The notes under the pieces are model-generated. The model had not been told where the DNA came from and did not search any database. It worked only from the letters and a program-made list of their open reading frames with translations. The position numbers were made by a program, and so were the translations under genes. From positions 62,001 to 126,000 of the forward strand of contig JBGAIH010000008.1 of the NCBI GenBank assembly GCA_044225675.1: a stretch of DNA of 64,000 nucleotides, written 5' to 3'. Of this stretch, positions 60,815-64,000 are shown piece after piece. This stretch comes from JACMQX01 sp044225675. GTDB lineage: Bacteria > Pseudomonadota > Gammaproteobacteria > Burkholderiales > Burkholderiaceae_C. Within the stretch, counting starts at the first letter, position 1. Each line of letters opens with the position of its first letter.

Positions 60815-62077
60815 ATGCACTTAAACGAACTCAAGGCACTGCACGTGTCTGAAGTCCTGAAGCAAGCCGAAGAGCTCGAGATCGAAAACACAGGGCGGAT
60901 GCGCAAGCAGGAGTTGATGTTTGCGATCATCAAGAAGCGCGCCCGTGCAGGCGAGCAGGTGTTCGCCGATGGTGTGCTCGAAATCCTGCCCGACGGCTTC
61001 GGCTTCCTGCGCAGCCCCGACACCAGCTACACCGCCAGCACCGACGACATCTACATCTCGCCGAGCCAGGTGCGCCGCTTCAACCTGCACACCGGCGACA
61101 TGATCGAAGGTGAGGTCCGCACCCCCAAGGACGGCGAACGCTACTTTGCACTCACCAAGCTCGACAAGGTCAACGACGGCCCGCCGGAGCAGAACAAGCA
61201 CAAGGTGATGTTCGAGAACCTCACGCCCCTGTTCCCCAAGGAGCAGATGCGCCTGGAGCGCGACATCAAGGGCGAGGAGAACATCACCGGACGGATCATC
61301 GACATCATCGCGCCGATCGGCAAGGGCCAGCGCGCGCTGCTGGTGGCGCCGCCCAAGAGCGGCAAGACGGTCATGATGCAGCACATCGCCCACGCGATCG
61401 CGGCCAACTATCCCGAAAGCCACATGATGGTGCTGCTGGTGGACGAGCGGCCCGAGGAAGTGACCGAAATGCAGCGCTCGGTCAAGGCCGAGGTGATCGC
61501 CTCCACCTTCGACGAACCGGCCGCCCGCCACGTCCACGTGGCCGAGATGGTCATCGAGCGCGCCAAGCGCCTGGTCGAACTCAAGAAGGACGTGGTGATC
61601 CTGCTGGACTCCATCACCCGTCTCGCCCGCGCCTACAACAACGTCGTGCCCTCGTCGGGCAAGGTGCTCACCGGCGGCGTGGACGCCAATGCGCTGCAGC
61701 GCCCCAAGCGCTTCCTGGGCGCCGCCCGCAACGTCGAGGAAGGCGGCTCGCTGACCATCATCGCCACCGCGCTGATCGACACCGGCAGCCGCATGGACGA
61801 AGTGATCTTCGAAGAGTTCAAGGGCACCGGCAACTCCGAAATCCATCTGGACCGCCGGCTGTACGAAAAGCGCGTGTTCCCCTCGATCCAGCTGAACCGC
61901 AGCGGCACCCGCCGCGAGGAACTGCTGCTGGCGCCCGAGGTGCTGCAGAAGACCCGCATCCTGCGCCAGTTCATGTACAACATGGACGAGATCGAGGCCA
62001 TGGAAATGGTCCTCAAGTCCATGAAGGCCACCAAGAGCAACGTCGAGTTCTTCGACATGATGCGCCGCGGCGGCTGA
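60815..62077 (+). CDS. rho: Transcription termination factor Rho
   Basis: A homohexameric RNA helicase of 420 residues, the typical proteobacterial length. The N-terminal RNA-binding domain includes DGFGFLRSP (60-68) in the cold-shock-like fold and the start MHLNELKALHVSEVLKQA. The ATPase core has Walker A PPKSGKT (179-185), DERPEEVTEM (Q-loop region), Walker B VVILLDSITRLARAYN and GGSLTIIATALIDTGSRMD. It terminates rho-dependent transcripts. The start ATG is at 60815; a leader of 200 bases after trxA fits rho autoregulation. Upstream in-frame ATG 60731 is not conserved in character. Confidence 0.97.
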   Translation: MHLNELKALHVSEVLKQAEELEIENTGRMRKQELMFAIIKKRARAGEQVFADGVLEILPDGFGFLRSPDTSYTASTDDIYISPSQVRRFNLHTGDMIEGEVRTPKDGERYFALTKLDKVNDGPPEQNKHKVMFENLTPLFPKEQMRLERDIKGEENITGRIIDIIAPIGKGQRALLVAPPKSGKTVMMQHIAHAIAANYPESHMMVLLVDERPEEVTEMQRSVKAEVIASTFDEPAARHVHVAEMVIERAKRLVELKKDVVILLDSITRLARAYNNVVPSSGKVLTGGVDANALQRPKRFLGAARNVEEGGSLTIIATALIDTGSRMDEVIFEEFKGTGNSEIHLDRRLYEKRVFPSIQLNRSGTRREELLLAPEVLQKTRILRQFMYNMDEIEAMEMVLKSMKATKSNVEFFDMMRRGG

Positions 62078-62206
62078 ACGGCGGCCGGCCAGGCCGGCAA
62101 TTCCGTCCGAATGCCCGATTTCATGCGATAATCCAAGGCTTCGCGAAAAGTGCCCGGGCATGGTGCCCGAGGTGGCTGACGCACCTGACACCCTCAAGGA
62201 AACACC

Positions 62207-62485
62207 ATGGCCAAAGAAGACATCCACCCCAACTACCGTGAAGTCCTGTTCGTGGACCTGTCCAACGGCTTCCAGTTCGTGACGCGTTCGTGCGTCAGCA
62301 CCAAGGAAATGGGCAAGACGGCCGACGGTCGTGAACTTCCGCTGTACAAGCTCGACACCTCGAGCGAATCGCACCCCTTCTACACCGGCACGCAGAAGTC
62401 GGTGAACGACATGGGCGGCCGCGTCGACAAGTTCTTCAAGAAGTTCGGCAAGGCGCCCGCGAAGGCAGACGCCGCCAAGGCCTGA
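62207..62485 (+). CDS. rpmE2: 50S ribosomal protein L31 type B
   Basis: A 92-residue L31. It begins MAKEDIHPNYREVLFVDLSN, has SHPFYTGTQKSV, then a basic Ala/Lys tail. It lacks the CxxC zinc motif, as type B (YkgM-like, zinc-independent) forms do. In bacteria with both types, this form replaces the zinc form under zinc limitation, but many betaproteobacteria carry only this one. A GATAAT box at 62127-62132 may be its -10. A hairpin terminator follows. Confidence 0.96.
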   Translation: MAKEDIHPNYREVLFVDLSNGFQFVTRSCVSTKEMGKTADGRELPLYKLDTSSESHPFYTGTQKSVNDMGGRVDKFFKKFGKAPAKADAAKA

Positions 62486-62531
62486 TCTTCCCGACAGGTC
62501 GCCAGCCCGTGAAGCTGGCAGCCGACCCCCG

Positions 62532-62562
62532 AGGGCAGCCCGGTTTACCGCGCTGCCCTTTT
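62532..62562 (+). terminator. Terminator after rpmE2
   Basis: AGGGCAGC (62532-62539) pairs with GCTGCCCT (62552-62559), extended by an inner CGG/CCG pairing, then a T run (TTTT to 62562). It lies 46 bases after the rpmE2 stop. Confidence 0.8.
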
Positions 62563-62757
62563 GCTTGGCTGCCCGCCCGCAAGGCCACCGTCGCAAGGCC
62601 AGCTCCATGGTGCCTGGGCTTTCGAGCCCTGCTTGCCGACCGCCTGGCTCCAATCCTTGACATCCCCTGCCAGTGCGGCCGCAGTGGATGCCCCAAGTCG
62701 ATCTCGCCGCTTCCGTGACACACTCGAACTTCTGACTGCGCCTCGCACCGACACCCC

Positions 62758-64000
62758 GTGAACCAGCCCACCCCCGCCATCGTCGCCCAGAGCGCCGTGC
62801 GCCGCCTGCCGCGCCTGGCGCTGTGGCTGCTGTGCCTGGCCTACGTGCTGCCGGGTTTCTTCGGCCGCGGCCCGTGGAAGAGCGCCGACATCGCAGCCTT
62901 CGGCTACATGGCAGAACTTGCGCGCGGCGCCTCGTCCTGGCTGCATCCGTCGCTGCTCGGGCAGGCGCCCGACGTCGAGGCCCTCGCGCCCTACTGGATC
63001 GGCGCCTGGGCCATCCAGATCGCGCCCGCCTGGATTCCCGCCGACCTGGCGGCCCGTGTGCCCTTCGCCCTCTTTCTTGCGCTGACCCTGATCGCCGCCT
63101 GGTACGGCTGCTACTACCTGTCGCGCAGCCCGCAGGCCCAGCCCGTGGCCTTCGCCTTCGGCGGTGAAGCCTCGCCGTCGGACTACGCCCGCGCGATGGC
63201 CGATGGCAGCCTGCTGGCGCTCATCGCCACGCTCGGCCTGGCCCAGCTGTCGCATGAGACCACGCCCGCGCTGGCCCAGCTGTGCTTCACCGCGCTGATG
63301 TTCTATGCGGTCGCGGCTCTGCCGTACCGCCGGATCGGCCCGCTCGTCGGCTTTGGCATCGGCACGCTGGGCCTGGCGCTCAGCGGCGCGCCGGCGATGG
63401 CCACGCTGTTCGGTCTGGGCAGCGCAGCCATCTGTCTGCAGGACCGTGCCGATGCGGATCAGGCGCCCGCCGACCGATGGCGCCTGGCGCTTGCGCTGGC
63501 AGGGCTGACGCTCGCGGCGGCGGCTCTGGCCTGGGCCCTGGGCCAATGGCACTGGCGCATCGCGCCGTACGCCGGCTTTCGCGACTGGAAAAGCGTCGGC
63601 AAGCTGCTGCTGTGGTTCACCTGGCCGGCCTGGCCGCTGGCCTTGTGGACCCTGTGGCGCTGGCGCCGCCATCTGGGCAGCCGGCACGTGCTGCTGCCGC
63701 TGTGGTTCGCGCTGGTGGCACTGGGGACGACGCTGCTGACGGCCTCGACCGACCGCTCGCTGCTGCTCGGCCTGCCCGCCGCCGCCACGCTGGCGGCCTT
63801 CGCGCTGCCGACTCTCAAGCGCAGCGTGGCCGCGCTGATCGACTGGTTCACCCTGCTGTTCTTCAGCGGCTGTGCGCTCGTCATCTGGGTGATCTGGATC
63901 TCGATGCAGACCGGCATTCCGGCCAAGCCCGCCGCCAACGTCGCTCGGCTGGCGCCGGGCTTTGCGCCCAGCTTCTCGCTGACGGCGTTTGGGATCGCGC
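62758..64000 (+). CDS. Membrane glycosyltransferase (ArnT/GT39-like), 5' part
   Basis: The reading runs to the window edge, so the C-terminus is missing; 414 residues are visible. It is an integral membrane protein with at least ten hydrophobic helices. The N-terminal loop after TM1 (GRGPWKSADIAAFGYMAELA) resembles that of lipid-carrier-dependent glycosyltransferases of the PMT/ArnT type, where an acidic residue in this loop is catalytic. It is expected to transfer sugars from a lipid carrier to lipid A, protein or glycan on the periplasmic face. The start is a GTG (62758-62760) without a clear ribosome binding site; TTGACA at 62657-62662 may be a -35 box but has no matching -10. Confidence 0.75.
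   Translation, partial: MNQPTPAIVAQSAVRRLPRLALWLLCLAYVLPGFFGRGPWKSADIAAFGYMAELARGASSWLHPSLLGQAPDVEALAPYWIGAWAIQIAPAWIPADLAARVPFALFLALTLIAAWYGCYYLSRSPQAQPVAFAFGGEASPSDYARAMADGSLLALIATLGLAQLSHETTPALAQLCFTALMFYAVAALPYRRIGPLVGFGIGTLGLALSGAPAMATLFGLGSAAICLQDRADADQAPADRWRLALALAGLTLAAAALAWALGQWHWRIAPYAGFRDWKSVGKLLLWFTWPAWPLALWTLWRWRRHLGSRHVLLPLWFALVALGTTLLTASTDRSLLLGLPAAATLAAFALPTLKRSVAALIDWFTLLFFSGCALVIWVIWISMQTGIPAKPAANVARLAPGFAPSFSLTAFGIA

Noticed and set aside
62657..62662. TTGACA as promoter of the membrane glycosyltransferase
   Set aside because: A consensus -35 but no -10-like hexamer 16-18 bases downstream; mentioned only as a possibility.

Overview
The window is about 64 kb of high-GC chromosomal DNA from a betaproteobacterium, most likely Burkholderiales and probably Comamonadaceae (related to Variovorax, Acidovorax or Ramlibacter). 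The basis is the strong G/C third-position bias and a typical set of neighbours: rnr, tRNA-Leu, rimO and phaR; relA beside bdhA; an OmpR/EnvZ-type pair beside ispF, ispD and mfd; and trxA, rho and rpmE2 beside an AddAB-like nuclease. No insertion sequence, prophage, integrase, rRNA operon or CRISPR array was seen. Genus assignment is inference.

Layout. 1-2.5 kb: end of a DadA-like oxidoreductase, then nnr. 2.6-8.2 kb: an SDR, RNase R, tRNA-Leu(CAG), rimO, phaR and tRNA-Val(GAC). 8.2-12.3 kb: relA, an alpha/beta hydrolase and a divergent 3-hydroxybutyrate dehydrogenase, which together with phaR points to polyhydroxybutyrate metabolism. 12.3-16 kb: a SIMPL-domain protein and an exported set (small protein, DUF1800, DUF1501). 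16.2-25.1 kb: a two-component pair, ispD/ispF, a caspase-like protein and mfd. 25.2-31.7 kb: a LysR regulator divergent from glutaryl-CoA dehydrogenase, a flavin monooxygenase/DUF2783/GAF operon, a CHRD lipoprotein and a crotonase. 31.8-39.3 kb: a glycine-zipper/DUF2383 protein, a repeat-rich non-coding stretch, an Ldh-family dehydrogenase, a TctCBA transporter, and a PhlG-like hydrolase divergent from its likely TetR regulator. 39.4-46.3 kb: a giant DUF11 adhesin-like protein, a ureidoglycolate-lyase-like gene with an MFS transporter, and a DUF1566 protein. 46.5-52.8 kb: an FtsH-like AAA protease coupled to an EVE-domain gene, then a type IV minor-pilin cluster without pilY1. 52.9-64 kb: a flavoprotein, addA, addB, then divergent trxA, rho, rpmE2 and the start of a membrane glycosyltransferase.

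Many neighbours overlap by 4 bases (ATGA), marking translationally coupled operons: ispD-ispF, pilV-pilW-pilX, addB-addA-flavoprotein, monooxygenase-DUF2783-GAF, protease-EVE, lyase-MFS, and the small exported protein with DUF1800.

The most unusual non-coding observation is that three separate convergent gene ends (2494, 31800 and 45708) carry short tandem repeats of 13-17 bp with internal dyad symmetry, placed at or just after a stop codon. Other non-coding signals are a 70-bp tandem repeat near 33.1 kb, twin palindromic operators at 38.65-38.70 kb, a palindromic LysR box at 26.15 kb, and a long hairpin that covers the ribosome binding site at 43.73 kb. The most interesting protein-level candidates are the FtsH-like/EVE pair, the caspase-like protein, the DUF1501/DUF1800 set, and a pilin gene with no usable start codon near its prepilin site.
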